Part shown: positions 16,698 to 25,447 of the stretch, piece after piece
Layout of the letters: every line of letters starts with the position of its first letter
Numbering within the stretch: the stretch's first letter is position 1
From: Halalkalibacter oceani
Lineage (GTDB): Bacteria; Bacillota; Bacilli; Bacillales; Bacillaceae_D
Direction: 5' to 3'
DNA length: 64,000 nucleotides
Assembly: GCF_040544555.1 (NCBI RefSeq)
Contig: NZ_JBEPKD010000002.1
Span: 62,001-126,000, forward strand
Made by a program: the position numbers and the translations under genes
The notes under the pieces: model-generated
Databases searched by the model: none
What the model was told of the DNA's origin: nothing
Seen by the model: the letters and a program-made list of their open reading frames with translations, nothing else

Positions 16698-17609
16698 ATG
16701 CGTTTGACTCATCCTTATCTTTTACTGACATTGGCGATGGTTTTCTTTTCGGGAAATTTCATCGTCGGAAAAGCCTTCGCGGGCGAAGTCCCCCCTTTTA
16801 CGTTGGCGTGGGCTCGTTTTTTGATCGGCACCGTCGTGCTTTTGCCGCTCTGCTATAAAACGTTGATCCGCAACCGGCAGCTTTGGCTCGACAAATGGCT
16901 GCCGCTCACCGGAATCGCTTTCTTCGGCGTTTTTCTTTTTAATGTCGCCTTGTATGTATCCGTTCATTATACAACGACGATCAATGCTTCAATCGTCGAT
17001 GCGCTCACACCCGCCGTGGCGGCCGTTCTCGGTTATTTCTTTTTGAAAGAGCGGCTCACCCTGATCCAAAGCAGTGGCGTCATCCTGTCATTTTGCGGAA
17101 TCCTGCTGCTTCTGTCAGGAGGTTCACTGGCAGTGCTCCGCTCATTATCCTTTAATATCGGCGATTTAATTATGCTCGCCGGCATCATCTGCTGGGCCAT
17201 TTATTCGATTTTAATTAAATTGTATGGTCATGAGTATCCTGTAATTGCCGGCTTAGTGATGACGTTTATCATTGGCGTCCTGATGCTTTTTCCATTTGTC
17301 TTATATGAATGGCGTGCCGGCCTGCCTTTTTCTTTCAAGCTGGCAACGATAGGCGCCTTTTTGTACGTTGGCATTTTCCCCGGCGCTCTCGCTCTATTAT
17401 GTTGGTATCGCGGGGTAGCTGCCATCGGGCCGTCGAAAGCGTCTATTTTCTTTAATCTGGTTCCTGTTTTCACGACTCTTTTCGCGATTGTCCTGCTCGG
17501 CGAATCGGCAGGCTGGTTTCAATTGTTCGGCGGCACGATCGTCTTAGGCGGCGTCTATTTATCGACGATTCAGCCGAAAAAAGAAGAGGCGTCTGATCTC
17601 GTTACATAA
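16698..17609 (+). CDS. EamA (DMT superfamily) metabolite exporter
   Basis: A 303-aa, ten-helix membrane protein with two EamA repeats: PYLLLTLAMVFFSGNFIVGKAFAGEVPPFTLAWARFLIG in the first and IGDLIMLAGIICWAIYSILIKLYG in the second. A GPSKASIFFNLVPVFTTLFAIVLLGES segment is the usual end of the second repeat. It probably exports a metabolite or drug. The start is ATG 16698, with TGGAGG upstream. It is divergent from tetR and shares its operator region. Confidence 0.88.
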   Translation: MRLTHPYLLLTLAMVFFSGNFIVGKAFAGEVPPFTLAWARFLIGTVVLLPLCYKTLIRNRQLWLDKWLPLTGIAFFGVFLFNVALYVSVHYTTTINASIVDALTPAVAAVLGYFFLKERLTLIQSSGVILSFCGILLLLSGGSLAVLRSLSFNIGDLIMLAGIICWAIYSILIKLYGHEYPVIAGLVMTFIIGVLMLFPFVLYEWRAGLPFSFKLATIGAFLYVGIFPGALALLCWYRGVAAIGPSKASIFFNLVPVFTTLFAIVLLGESAGWFQLFGGTIVLGGVYLSTIQPKKEEASDLVT

Positions 17610-17621
17610 CCGATCAGACGC
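17589..17621. terminator. Hairpin at the EamA gene end
   Basis: Perfect 10-bp stem GCGTCTGATC / GATCAGACGC spans the EamA stop codon and separates it from the convergent ABC permease. The T-run is weak. Confidence 0.45.
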
Positions 17622-17645
17622 CCGCTCGTTTGGAAGCTGCTCTCT

Positions 17646-18656
17646 TTATTTGCCTTTAACCGTAATATTCATCCTAAACAATCGTTTTGTAAAAAAGAAG
17701 CTTAAAACAAGGAAAAGAAAAAACCCGAGCCAATAAAAGATGATCTTCGTCCCGACACTTAAGGTAAACGGAACGAGCCCTGAGACGATCATTCCGCCAA
17801 GTAGAGAAAAGCAAGTGACGATGCCAATCCTAAACAGCGTCTCCAAGTGTTTAAACAACAGAAATTCACCGTTATATTCACTTGGATTTCGCTCATAGAT
17901 CCAGGCACCGAGCCCGAGGAAAAGCACAATCGCAACTGCCGGAATCCAAAGATTCACGCCGTCATCCACACTGGCCAGCCCGGCAAAGTTGTAAATCGGC
18001 CAGACGAACTGCTGAAAGAAGAAGATGTCGAGCTTCTCGGGATACACACCAGTATGAGTGGAAATAAAATTGGCCAGCAACGCGATAAAACCGATTGGGA
18101 AAATCGTAAAAATAAACGTTAACACAATTTGCGAAACCATTTCTCCTGTAATCGTGCCAATAAACAACGTAAATGAATACATCGCCGCATAGCCAAGCCA
18201 CGGTGTCAAAAACATTCTCCAGAACTGATAGCCTTCAAGATAACCGGCAAATTCAGAGCCCATAATGACCGCATAGGCAATCGTAAACGTGACAAGCATC
18301 GCCACCGTCACCGTCCCGACGCCAAGCAGCCATTTAACAAAGAACATCGTCCGTCGCTTGAATGGCAGGGCAAAGGCGAAATCATGCCGGCGTGTATTCC
18401 GTTCCGTACCAAGAAACTGAACCGCAAGCAATACAAGAAAAATCAGAATCATGATGCCGGTCATACTCACTCCGAAGATCGCCGGTACCTCATGCTGCGG
18501 AAAGAAATATTCATCGTTTATCCGTTCCCGCCAATCATTCAATCCTAAAAAAGTCCGCATCGGATATAAAAAGACAAACAATAACGTAATCATTGTCAGC
18601 AGAACCCACGACTGCTTCCATTCTTTCCTGAACAATGCTTTAACCGACAAAATCAT
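17646..18656 (-). CDS. ABC transporter permease (YtrC/YtrD-like)
   Basis: A 336-aa membrane protein with about seven helices and no ATPase domain. It begins SVKALFRKEWKQSW, a common start for ABC-2 type permeases, and has the conserved GTERNTRRHDFAFALPFKRRTMFFVKWLLG segment (residues ~85-115). The start is uncertain: ATG 18656 lies almost on top of its GGAGGTG site, while TTG 18650 has ideal spacing. It overlaps the ATPase gene. It forms an exporter with that ATPase under control of the GntR gene; the YtrA-type operons respond to cell-envelope antibiotics in Bacillus. Confidence 0.82.
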   Translation of the reverse strand: MILSVKALFRKEWKQSWVLLTMITLLFVFLYPMRTFLGLNDWRERINDEYFFPQHEVPAIFGVSMTGIMILIFLVLLAVQFLGTERNTRRHDFAFALPFKRRTMFFVKWLLGVGTVTVAMLVTFTIAYAVIMGSEFAGYLEGYQFWRMFLTPWLGYAAMYSFTLFIGTITGEMVSQIVLTFIFTIFPIGFIALLANFISTHTGVYPEKLDIFFFQQFVWPIYNFAGLASVDDGVNLWIPAVAIVLFLGLGAWIYERNPSEYNGEFLLFKHLETLFRIGIVTCFSLLGGMIVSGLVPFTLSVGTKIIFYWLGFFLFLVLSFFFTKRLFRMNITVKGK

Positions 18657-19515
18657 CACCTCCCAATTTGGCAACAAACAGATCTTCGAGCGCAAGCGGC
18701 AGCTCTTCATAATACAGCGGTTCCGTCGCGCGGATTGCTGCCGTCTGCGACGCAAGATCTCCTTCAAGAAGCAGGATATACACCTTGCCTGTTTGCTGAA
18801 GCAGGACGCTGCATTCTTTTACAGAGGCCGGCAACCCTTCCGGAAAGACAACCTGAACCTTCTTGTAGGATTCTTTTAAGGACTCCAGTGAATAGTGTTC
18901 TGTGACGACCCCATCCTTCAGCATGATGATCGAATCAGCAAGAAACTCAAGCTCATCGAGCCGGTGCGAGGAAATAACAACAGCAACATGAAAATCAGCA
19001 ACCGCCTCGATAATAAACTGCAGGATGCGTTTTTTCACGATCACATCAAGGCCGTCTGTCGGTTCATCAAGCAAAATATAAGCCGCTTTCGTCGAAAAGG
19101 CGAGAATCAGCGCAAACAGCGCCTTCATTCCCTTTGAAAAAGCACCGATTCTTCCATTGTGCGGCAATGAAAATTTATCAATCAGCTCATAAAACAATAC
19201 CCGGTCAAAGCGTGGATAAATATCGCCATACAGTTTCTCAATCTCATTGACGCGGTAGCCTTTGAGCGCCTCGGTCGAATCCGGGACAAAAACAATGTCC
19301 TGCTTCAGCTCTGGATGCCGGTAAATGCTTTTTCCATCGAGCTTCACATCGCCGGCTGTCGGCTGAAGGATGCCGACCAACAAGCGCAGCAGCGTCGTCT
19401 TCCCGGCTCCGTTCCGTCCAACTAATCCGGTTACCTTCCCCGGCTCAATCGTCAAACTAACATCCGTCAAGGTTTTTTTCTGATGAATCGTTTTACTCAA
19501 CTGCTCAATCTGCAT
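18640..19515 (-). CDS. ABC transporter ATP-binding protein (YtrB-like)
   Basis: A 291-aa ATPase. Walker A is GLVGRNGAGKTTLL (residues ~31-44), Walker B is AAYILLDEPTDGLD (~145-158). The signature loop reads FSKGMKALFAL instead of LSGGQ, a variant common in the YtrB/YhcG group. The C-terminal ~70 residues (from YSLESLKESYKKVQVVFPE) form an accessory domain. It overlaps the GntR gene upstream by 11 bp and the permease gene downstream, so all three genes form one tight operon. Confidence 0.88.
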   Translation of the reverse strand: MQIEQLSKTIHQKKTLTDVSLTIEPGKVTGLVGRNGAGKTTLLRLLVGILQPTAGDVKLDGKSIYRHPELKQDIVFVPDSTEALKGYRVNEIEKLYGDIYPRFDRVLFYELIDKFSLPHNGRIGAFSKGMKALFALILAFSTKAAYILLDEPTDGLDVIVKKRILQFIIEAVADFHVAVVISSHRLDELEFLADSIIMLKDGVVTEHYSLESLKESYKKVQVVFPEGLPASVKECSVLLQQTGKVYILLLEGDLASQTAAIRATEPLYYEELPLALEDLFVAKLGGDDFVG

Positions 19516-19900
19516 GTTCCGTCCCTCCTACTTTCGTATATTCCTCTCTCACCCAGCCGGCAAAGGTCTTTTCCTGAATGCCCGCATAGGTCGCTTCAAT
19601 GACAAGCTGCTGTATTTGCTGCTTAATCCGTTCCTGCTGCTTCGGGTCGACGACATAATCCTCCCTTGCGGCGACAAATGTTCCCTTCCCCCTCAACGTG
19701 ACAATCACGCCCTGCCGCTCCAGCTCTTTATACGCTTTGCTGACCGTATTAGGATTGATCACGACTTGCGATGCCAGTTCACGTACGGACGGCAATTGTT
19801 CTCCCTCTTGCAGAATCCCTTTCGCAACCAGCTCCTTAATTTGCTGGGTAAGCTGCTCATAAAGGGGCGTGGTGCTTCTTTGGTTAATTTGAATATACAT
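19505..19900 (-). CDS. GntR family regulator, YtrA subfamily
   Basis: A 131-aa repressor: winged helix of residues 1-75 (TPLYEQLTQQIKELVAKGILQEGEQLPSVRELASQVVINPNTVSKAYKELERQGVI) with a short helical C-terminus, as in the YtrA group rather than full-length GntR proteins. It begins the regulator-ATPase-permease operon and probably represses it until a cell-wall-active compound induces the operon. Start ATG 19900 has GGGAGGTGG upstream. Confidence 0.9.
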   Translation of the reverse strand: MYIQINQRSTTPLYEQLTQQIKELVAKGILQEGEQLPSVRELASQVVINPNTVSKAYKELERQGVIVTLRGKGTFVAAREDYVVDPKQQERIKQQIQQLVIEATYAGIQEKTFAGWVREEYTKVGGTEHAD

Positions 19901-19921
19901 GACTGAACCACCTCCCTTAAT

Positions 19922-19942
19922 TGTATTACGACAAATAGTACA
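19922..19942. promoter_or_regulatory. Candidate YtrA-type operator
   Basis: TGTATTA-CGACAAA-TAGTACA is a 7-7-7 dyad (one mismatch) located 22 bp upstream of the GntR gene. Position and symmetry suit autorepression; not matched to a published site. Confidence 0.4.
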
Positions 19943-20005
19943 GTTGATTCAAAGAAAGTGTAGCAAACTTTCCTGCCTTTGGCAATAGATCATCACGACA
20001 AAAAA

Positions 20006-20062
20006 GGCGGGGCCTAAGGTAGATTTTTTCCACCTTTGGCCCCGCCGCTAAACAATGAGCGT
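20006..20062 (-). terminator. Dispersed terminator hairpin, copy 3 (3' of nupC)
   Basis: Stem GGCGGGGCC / GGCCCCGCC with inner AAGGT/ACCTTT core and the flank CTAAACAATGAGCG. The stem bases differ from copy 1 on both arms. It lies between the nupC 3' end and the GntR promoter. Confidence 0.75.
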
Positions 20063-20116
20063 GATCGCCGATCAGTCAAATTCAATTTTGTCTCCTCCTC
20101 TTTCATTGAGACAGCA

Positions 20117-21337
20117 TTACATCATCATTCCGGCAATCGCCGCGCTTAATAAGGAAGCGAGCATTCCGGCCGCCACCGCGCGCAAGCCGAGCTTGGCAAT
20201 GTCCGGACGCCGATCCGGTGCCAGCTTACCTAAACCGCCAAGCAGGATGCCGAGCGAGGACAGGTTGGCGAAGCCACACAGGGCAAAGCTGATCACCAGC
20301 ACCGCTTTGTCACTTAATTGATCAATCGTTTCACTGAACGATAAATAAGCGACAAATTCATTCAGCACGAGCTTTTGCCCGATAAATCCGCCGGCGACGA
20401 CAGCCTCACTCCATGGCACGCCGATCACAAAGGCAAGCGGTGCGAAAAGAAAGCCCAGTATCAGTTCAAGCGAGAGCTGTTCAAATTGGAACAAGCCGCC
20501 GACAAAAGCGAGAATTCCATTAATTAACGCAATGAGAGCGACGAAGGCGAGCAGCATCGCTCCGATATTGAGGGCAAGTGTTAAGCCGGTGCTCGCCCCG
20601 CGCGCCGCCGCATCGATCACATTGGCCGACTCTTCGTCCTTTGTTAATGTAAATTCACTGTCAACATCGGTTGTTTTCGCCACTTCCGGCACGATCATTT
20701 TCGCCATAATCAAGCCGGCCGGCGCCGCCATGAAGCTTGCAGCAAGCAAGTATTCCAGCGGTACACCGAGCAGCGAATAGCCGATTAACACCGAACCGGC
20801 AACTGAAGCGAGCCCTCCTGTCATGACCGCGAACAGTTCGGATTCCGTCATTTTACTTAAATATGGTTTCACGACGAGCGGCGCTTCGGTCTGACCGACG
20901 AAAATATTGGCCGCGGCCGACATCGACTCGGTTTTCGATGTACCGAGCAGCCAGGAAAGACCCCCTCCGATGATCTTAATAATCCATTGCATAATACCTA
21001 AATAATACAACACAGAAATCAAAGCCGAGAAAAATATCACGACGGAGAGTACATTGATTGCAAATACATACTCAATGCCGGTTTCTTCTTCAAAAAAACC
21101 GCCAAAGACAAACTGAATGCCTTCATTGGCCGAATTGATCACCCACTGCACCATATTCGTCAGCCCTTGCAGCAGCTCCTGCCCCCAGTATGTTTTCAAA
21201 ATAAGCAAAGCAAACAGCATTTGGATCGCCAAGCCGCCAAGTACGGTGCGCAAGCGGATCACCCGCCGGTTCGCGGAAAGAGCAAAAGCGACAGCGAACA
21301 CCGCGACAACGCCCATCAGGCCCCATAAAATATTCAT
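20117..21337 (-). CDS. nupC: NupC/CNT family nucleoside transporter
   Basis: A 406-aa concentrative nucleoside transporter. Signature segments are visible: VRLRTVLGGLAIQMLFALLILKTYWG at the N-terminus, FVGQTEAPLVVKPYL, ELFAVMTGGLASVAGSVLIGY and FALCGFANLSSLGILLGGLGKLAPDRRPDIAKLGLRA at the C-terminus. It imports nucleosides with H+ or Na+. Start taken at ATG 21337, which has GAGGTGA at good spacing; ATG 21343 is closer to that site. It stands alone with a dispersed terminator after it. Confidence 0.92.
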   Translation of the reverse strand: MNILWGLMGVVAVFAVAFALSANRRVIRLRTVLGGLAIQMLFALLILKTYWGQELLQGLTNMVQWVINSANEGIQFVFGGFFEEETGIEYVFAINVLSVVIFFSALISVLYYLGIMQWIIKIIGGGLSWLLGTSKTESMSAAANIFVGQTEAPLVVKPYLSKMTESELFAVMTGGLASVAGSVLIGYSLLGVPLEYLLAASFMAAPAGLIMAKMIVPEVAKTTDVDSEFTLTKDEESANVIDAAARGASTGLTLALNIGAMLLAFVALIALINGILAFVGGLFQFEQLSLELILGFLFAPLAFVIGVPWSEAVVAGGFIGQKLVLNEFVAYLSFSETIDQLSDKAVLVISFALCGFANLSSLGILLGGLGKLAPDRRPDIAKLGLRAVAAGMLASLLSAAIAGMMM

Positions 21338-21776
21338 CTTCATTCACCTCAATTTCACTATGTATCGACGCGAAGCACCAACCATTCGAGTCATCCAATT
21401 TGTCCACTTTTCTACTAGCATGCACCATTTTGCGAAAAGATACCCACTCAGTCATGAGCGGAGCACCTCTTCTTGGAAGCAGCCCGTAAGCCGTTTGATG
21501 GAGGTAAACTGGTTTATTTCAGACAGCTTCGTAACGCGCGAAACCAACGTCTTTCCTCACATTAGCCCGAACATTTTCAAAGCTGCTTTGTAATTTTTAA
21601 TGTCAGACGTCTTACTTCCTCGTAAACTATAACAACCTCGATTTTAAAAGTAAATAGGGTTTATTTTTTTGCCATTTCGTGAATGAGACTCGTAGAGGCA
21701 ACAAACGATAAAAAAAGGTATCGCTGCATCATTCTTCCCTTCCCTAAAAAAATGCAAATGAAACAGAGGTGCTACG
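21338..21776. other. Intergenic region with a decayed repeat copy
   Basis: No gene is seen. A degenerate copy of the composite repeat tail lies at about 21489-21545 (TTCAGACAGC...CGTAACGCGCGAAACC), close to the copy at 57140-57220. The fumC promoter must lie in the AT-rich 21600-21760 part, but I could not choose a convincing -35/-10 pair. Confidence 0.45.
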
Positions 21777-23168
21777 ATGAAAACGAGAGTGGAACGAGAT
21801 ACATTAGGCGAGGTTCACGTCCCGGCTGACCGTCTATGGGGCGCTCAAACACAACGAAGCTTGACAAATTTTGCTATCGGCGAAGAAAAAATGCCGCAGG
21901 AGGTCATTCGGGCCTACGCTCATATTAAAAAGGCCGCCGCCTTCGTCAATCAGCAAAACGGCGATATGGCGAAGGAGAAGGCAGACGCGATTATTGCCGC
22001 CGCCGAACGCGTGCTGCGCGGTGAATTGGCCGATCACTTCCCCCTCGCTGTCTGGCAGACGGGAAGCGGCACGCAAACGAATATGAATGTCAATGAAGTG
22101 TTGGCCCGCGTAGCAAACGAACTGCTGGAAAAGCAGGGTTCCAGCGAGAAAGTCCATCCGAATGATGATCTTAATTATTCACAAAGCTCAAACGATACGT
22201 TTCCGACAGCGATGCATATCGCGGCGGTCATGGCGACGACCGAACAATTAGTACCTGTCCTTAAGGAATGCCGGAAAACACTGGTGCAAAAAGTAGAGAC
22301 ATTTTGGGATGTCGTAAAAATCGGCAGAACTCATCTGCAGGATGCCACCCCGCTGACGCTCGGTCAGGAAATAAGCGGCTGGCTGAGAATGGTTGAGAAG
22401 AGTGAAGAATTAATCGAGGAAGGATTGAAGCATCTCTATCAATTAGCGATTGGCGGCACCGCTGTCGGTACCGGAATTAACGCCCGCCGCCGTTTCGGAC
22501 AACAAGTCGCGGAAAAGCTTGCCGAAGAGCTCGGGCTACCGTTTGCCGCTTCACCAAACTACTTCCATGCGCTGACGAGTCATGATGAACTTGTCTATTT
22601 TCATGGAGCTTTGAAAGCGACAGCGGCTGATTTCTTTAAAATCGCCAGCGATGTCCGGCTGCTCGCCAGCGGACCGCGCTCCGGCATTGGCGAGATTACG
22701 ATCCCGGCAAATGAACCGGGAAGCTCGATTATGCCGGGTAAAGTAAATCCGACCCAGAGTGAAGCCCTGACGATGGTGGCGGCCCAAATTTTCGGCAATG
22801 ATGCGACGATTGGCTTCGCGGCCAGTCAGGGGCATTTTCAACTAAACGTATTTAAGCCTGTCATTATTTACAATACACTTCAGTCCATCCGGCTGCTCGC
22901 CGATGCGATCAAAAGCTTTCACGACCGTACGCTGCTCGGACTCGAAGCGAATGAACCCGTGATTCAGGAGCATCTTCACAACTCACTGATGCTCGTAACC
23001 GCCTTAAATCCGCATATCGGCTACGAGCGGGCGGCTGAAATTGCTAAGCTCGCCTTTAAAGAAGGTCTTACGTTAAAGGAAGCAGCGATTCAGAGCGGTC
23101 ATCTGACCGAGGAACAATTTGAACAGCTCATTGATCCAAAAGCGATGGCGTTTCCGGAAAAGGAGTAG
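21777..23168 (+). CDS. fumC: Class II fumarate hydratase
   Basis: The 463-aa enzyme interconverts fumarate and malate in the TCA cycle. It begins TRVERDTLGEVHVPADRLWGAQTQRSL, typical of fumC (citG in B. subtilis). The catalytic loop GSSIMPGKVNPTQSE is at about residues 315-330; TGSGTQTNMNVNEV and SSNDTFPTAMHIA are the other two conserved regions. The last two, and the T (not N-type GTSFNMNANEV), separate it from aspartase, a second copy of which lies at 58588. Start ATG 21777 has AGAGGTG upstream. It ends at a terminator. Confidence 0.95.
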   Translation: MKTRVERDTLGEVHVPADRLWGAQTQRSLTNFAIGEEKMPQEVIRAYAHIKKAAAFVNQQNGDMAKEKADAIIAAAERVLRGELADHFPLAVWQTGSGTQTNMNVNEVLARVANELLEKQGSSEKVHPNDDLNYSQSSNDTFPTAMHIAAVMATTEQLVPVLKECRKTLVQKVETFWDVVKIGRTHLQDATPLTLGQEISGWLRMVEKSEELIEEGLKHLYQLAIGGTAVGTGINARRRFGQQVAEKLAEELGLPFAASPNYFHALTSHDELVYFHGALKATAADFFKIASDVRLLASGPRSGIGEITIPANEPGSSIMPGKVNPTQSEALTMVAAQIFGNDATIGFAASQGHFQLNVFKPVIIYNTLQSIRLLADAIKSFHDRTLLGLEANEPVIQEHLHNSLMLVTALNPHIGYERAAEIAKLAFKEGLTLKEAAIQSGHLTEEQFEQLIDPKAMAFPEKE

Positions 23169-23217
23169 CGGTCTGCCGCAAGGACTTCCTCATTTTCAAA
23201 GAAAGCCCGCAACTGGC

Positions 23218-23259
23218 GGCGGCTTCGTTAACACATCGGGATTGTGGAACGAAGCCGCC
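23218..23259 (+). terminator. fumC terminator
   Basis: Perfect 12-bp stem GGCGGCTTCGTT / AACGAAGCCGCC followed by TTCTCTTTTTCG. Confidence 0.8.
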
Positions 23260-23317
23260 TTCTCTTTTTCGTTTTTCGCAAGGACGTACGCCTTCCCTTA
23301 TCATGATGATTTGAAGT

Positions 23318-23527
23318 TTACTTTTCCCGGCGAGCAAAGCGAGTCGCTACAAATATTTCTTCACATTCGCTATTATAAATATGAGCAATTTGTTCCGCTC
23401 TATCAGCACTAATATGCCGTTGCCCATTTTCAATTTGTGAGAGATATCCTGCTGAAATTCCAATCTTCTGGGCTGCCTGATCTAAGCTGTATCCCATCTT
23501 TATTCTCGCTTTTTTCGCTAAGCTCAT
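23318..23527 (-). CDS. Small XRE-family helix-turn-helix protein
   Basis: A 69-aa single-domain DNA-binding protein: LAKKARIKMGYSLDQAAQKIGISAGYLSQIENGQRHISADRAEQIAHIY fits the five-helix Cro/C1 fold, with recognition helix SAGYLSQIENG (~residues 25-35). Start ATG 23527 follows AAGGGTGTG; codons further upstream look non-coding. It is divergently transcribed from another XRE regulator 164 bp away. Confidence 0.75.
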   Translation of the reverse strand: MSLAKKARIKMGYSLDQAAQKIGISAGYLSQIENGQRHISADRAEQIAHIYNSECEEIFVATRFARREK

Positions 23528-23578
23528 CCCACTCACACCCTTATGAAGAATTTCTACATATTCTTTTATAATTTTACA

Positions 23579-23612
23579 ACGCAAAACGAATAATCGTCAA
23601 TTCATTTCGCGT
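23579..23612. promoter_or_regulatory. Candidate operator between the two XRE regulators
   Basis: ACGCAAAACGAA and TTCATTTCGCGT form an imperfect 12-bp inverted repeat (10 of 12 pairs) spaced by 10 bp. A third ACGCAAA half-site lies at 23644-23650, abutting a TATAAT -10 at 23652-23657 (CTGACT -35 at 23629-23634, 17-bp spacing) that would drive the rightward regulator. Confidence 0.45.
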
Positions 23613-23690
23613 AAATTTTCATTAGGTGCTGACTGCTTGCATTACGCAAAGTATAATAGAATCAGAATGCACTGAAATGAGGGAGTTAGC

Positions 23691-24011
23691 ATGTTTTCAC
23701 AACGCCTGCGAGCATTGCGATTGAAGCATGGATTAACGATGAAGGCGCTAGGAAAACAACTAAATGTCGCACCATCCACGATTTCCGGGTATGAAAATGG
23801 CAACCGCAAGCCCGATATGGAAACATTGCAAAAGCTGGCGGACTTTTTTCACAGCTCAACCGATTATTTAATAGGCCGTACAGACAACCCGGCCCCGTTA
23901 GAGCAGCCAGAAGAGCTTAAGCTTTTCTATTCTGATACGATCACCGATGAAGAGATTAACTACTTGAAAGAATCACTGGCTGTTTTTAGGAAATACCGCG
24001 CGAAACAATAA
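23691..24011 (+). CDS. XRE-family transcriptional regulator
   Basis: A 106-aa regulator. Residues 1-60 form a Cro/C1 HTH (FSQRLRALRLKHGLTMKALGKQLNVAPSTISGYENGNRKPDMETLQKLADFF). The rest, including STDYLIGRTDN and a helix ending EEINYLKESLAVFRKYRA, is typical of SinR/ImmR-like Bacillus repressors, where the C-terminal helix mediates dimerisation. Divergent to a smaller XRE protein. Regulon unknown. Start ATG 23691 has GAGGGAG upstream. Confidence 0.85.
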   Translation: MFSQRLRALRLKHGLTMKALGKQLNVAPSTISGYENGNRKPDMETLQKLADFFHSSTDYLIGRTDNPAPLEQPEELKLFYSDTITDEEINYLKESLAVFRKYRAKQ

Positions 24012-24031
24012 CAGAAACGTTTTATCGAAGA

Positions 24032-24092
24032 AGAGGGGCTGGATCAAAAGGTAAAAAACCTTTTGACCCAGCCCCTTAGCAATGAGCGGAAC
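24032..24092. terminator. Dispersed terminator hairpin, copy 4 (between xre and dctM)
   Basis: Stem AAGAGGGGCTGG / CCAGCCCCTT with core TCAAAAGGT...ACCTTTTGA and flank TTAGCAATGAGCGGAACC. It separates two convergent genes. Confidence 0.75.
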
Positions 24093-24162
24093 CATTTCCA
24101 ATAGGTCAAAGCTCGTTTGCCTCAAGCTCTCTACATTTGTCAGCCGCCTGACCGATTCCTCC

Positions 24163-25446
24163 CTACTGCAGAACCGTTGGCAGCCAAAGCGAAATACTTG
24201 GGATAAAAGCAAGTAATAGAGCGGCCATGATAAGAATCAATAAAAATGGCCAGCTATATTTAATGAACTGTTCGACCTTCGTTCCCGTAATCGAGCAGGT
24301 CGTATACATAATTGTTCCAAGCGGCGGCGTCAAAGTGCCGATACTGATACAAACGATAAAGAAAATCCCAAAATGCACCGGATCAATTCCATATTGCTGA
24401 ATCATCGGCATAAATAATGGCGTCAGAATAACAATTGACACATTTCCTTCAATAAACATCCCAATTATCAACAGAAAAATCAAGGCAATGATAAAAAACA
24501 TAGTTGGCGACGTCACATATCCCACCATAAACTCGGTCAGCTTTTGCGGCACCTGTTCGAGCGTCAGCACCCAGGCAAACGCGGAGCCCGCCGCAATAAT
24601 GATTAAAATCGACGCGGCAGTTTGAACGGTTTCGACAAGGGCATGAACGAGCTGCCTCATCCTCATTTCGCGGTAAATGACCAGCCCTAAAAACAAAGCA
24701 TAAAATACGGCAATTGCCCCGGCTTCCGTAGCACTGAATACCCCCAGGCGAATTCCTCCGATAATCACAAGCGGTAACAGTAAGGCTAATATCGCATCTT
24801 TAAACGTAAAGAAAAAATCCTTTCTTGTCACCTTCACCTTATTTTCCGTCTCAATTTTATGTTTTTTTGCGTAAAAATGCACATAGACCATAAAACATAA
24901 ACAGAGCACAATTCCCGGCAGCACGCCGGCGAGAAATAAGCTTCCAATTGAGACATTGCCCACATAACCGTACATAATCAACGCGATACCCGGTGGAATG
25001 ATCGGAGTGATGAGCGAGGTCGAAGCCGTCAAAGCGGTCGCAAAAGCACGGCTGTACCCCTTCTTTTCCATTTCAGGCACTAAAATTTTTGATTGCATCG
25101 CCGCATCGGCGACATTGGAGCCTGACAGTCCTCCCATTAACGTGCTTAAGACAACATTTACCTGAGCTAAGGACCCCGGCAGACGATTTGTCAGCACTTG
25201 AGCAAAGCGCAGCATTCTACTTGTGATTCCTGTATAATTCATTAAAATACCGGCAGCTACAAAAAAAACAATGGCCAGCAGAGGTACGGACTCCACTCCT
25301 CCTACTAAACGTTGAATCAAGACGGTGCTTGCAAAAGCATCGGTAAATAAAAAATAAACTGCTGTGCTGACAATTAAGGCAAACGCAATCGGGACATTTA
25401 GTAAAAATAAGATCAATAAAACCGATAGTACCACAGCCAATGACAT
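24163..25446 (-). CDS. dctM: TRAP transporter large permease
   Basis: The 427-aa, ~12-helix subunit drives sodium-coupled uptake of a carboxylate. Conserved DctM segments: VPLLAIVFFVAAGILMNYTGIT, GGLSGSNVADAAMQSKILVPEMEKKGYSRAFATALTASTSLITPIIPPGI and the C-terminal HFGIFFIVCISIGTLTPPLGTIMYTTC. It starts one base after the dctQ stop. It is the last gene of dctP-dctQ-dctM, the normal three-part transporter. Substrate unknown; dicarboxylates or sugar acids are common. Confidence 0.93.
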   Translation of the reverse strand: MSLAVVLSVLLILFLLNVPIAFALIVSTAVYFLFTDAFASTVLIQRLVGGVESVPLLAIVFFVAAGILMNYTGITSRMLRFAQVLTNRLPGSLAQVNVVLSTLMGGLSGSNVADAAMQSKILVPEMEKKGYSRAFATALTASTSLITPIIPPGIALIMYGYVGNVSIGSLFLAGVLPGIVLCLCFMVYVHFYAKKHKIETENKVKVTRKDFFFTFKDAILALLLPLVIIGGIRLGVFSATEAGAIAVFYALFLGLVIYREMRMRQLVHALVETVQTAASILIIIAAGSAFAWVLTLEQVPQKLTEFMVGYVTSPTMFFIIALIFLLIIGMFIEGNVSIVILTPLFMPMIQQYGIDPVHFGIFFIVCISIGTLTPPLGTIMYTTCSITGTKVEQFIKYSWPFLLILIMAALLLAFIPSISLWLPTVLQ

Positions 25447-25447
25447 C

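Noticed and set aside
21777..23168. Second aspartase instead of fumarase
   Set aside because: The region has GTQTNMNVNEV and SSNDTFPTAMHIA, the fumarase forms, rather than the aspartase GTSFNMN form.
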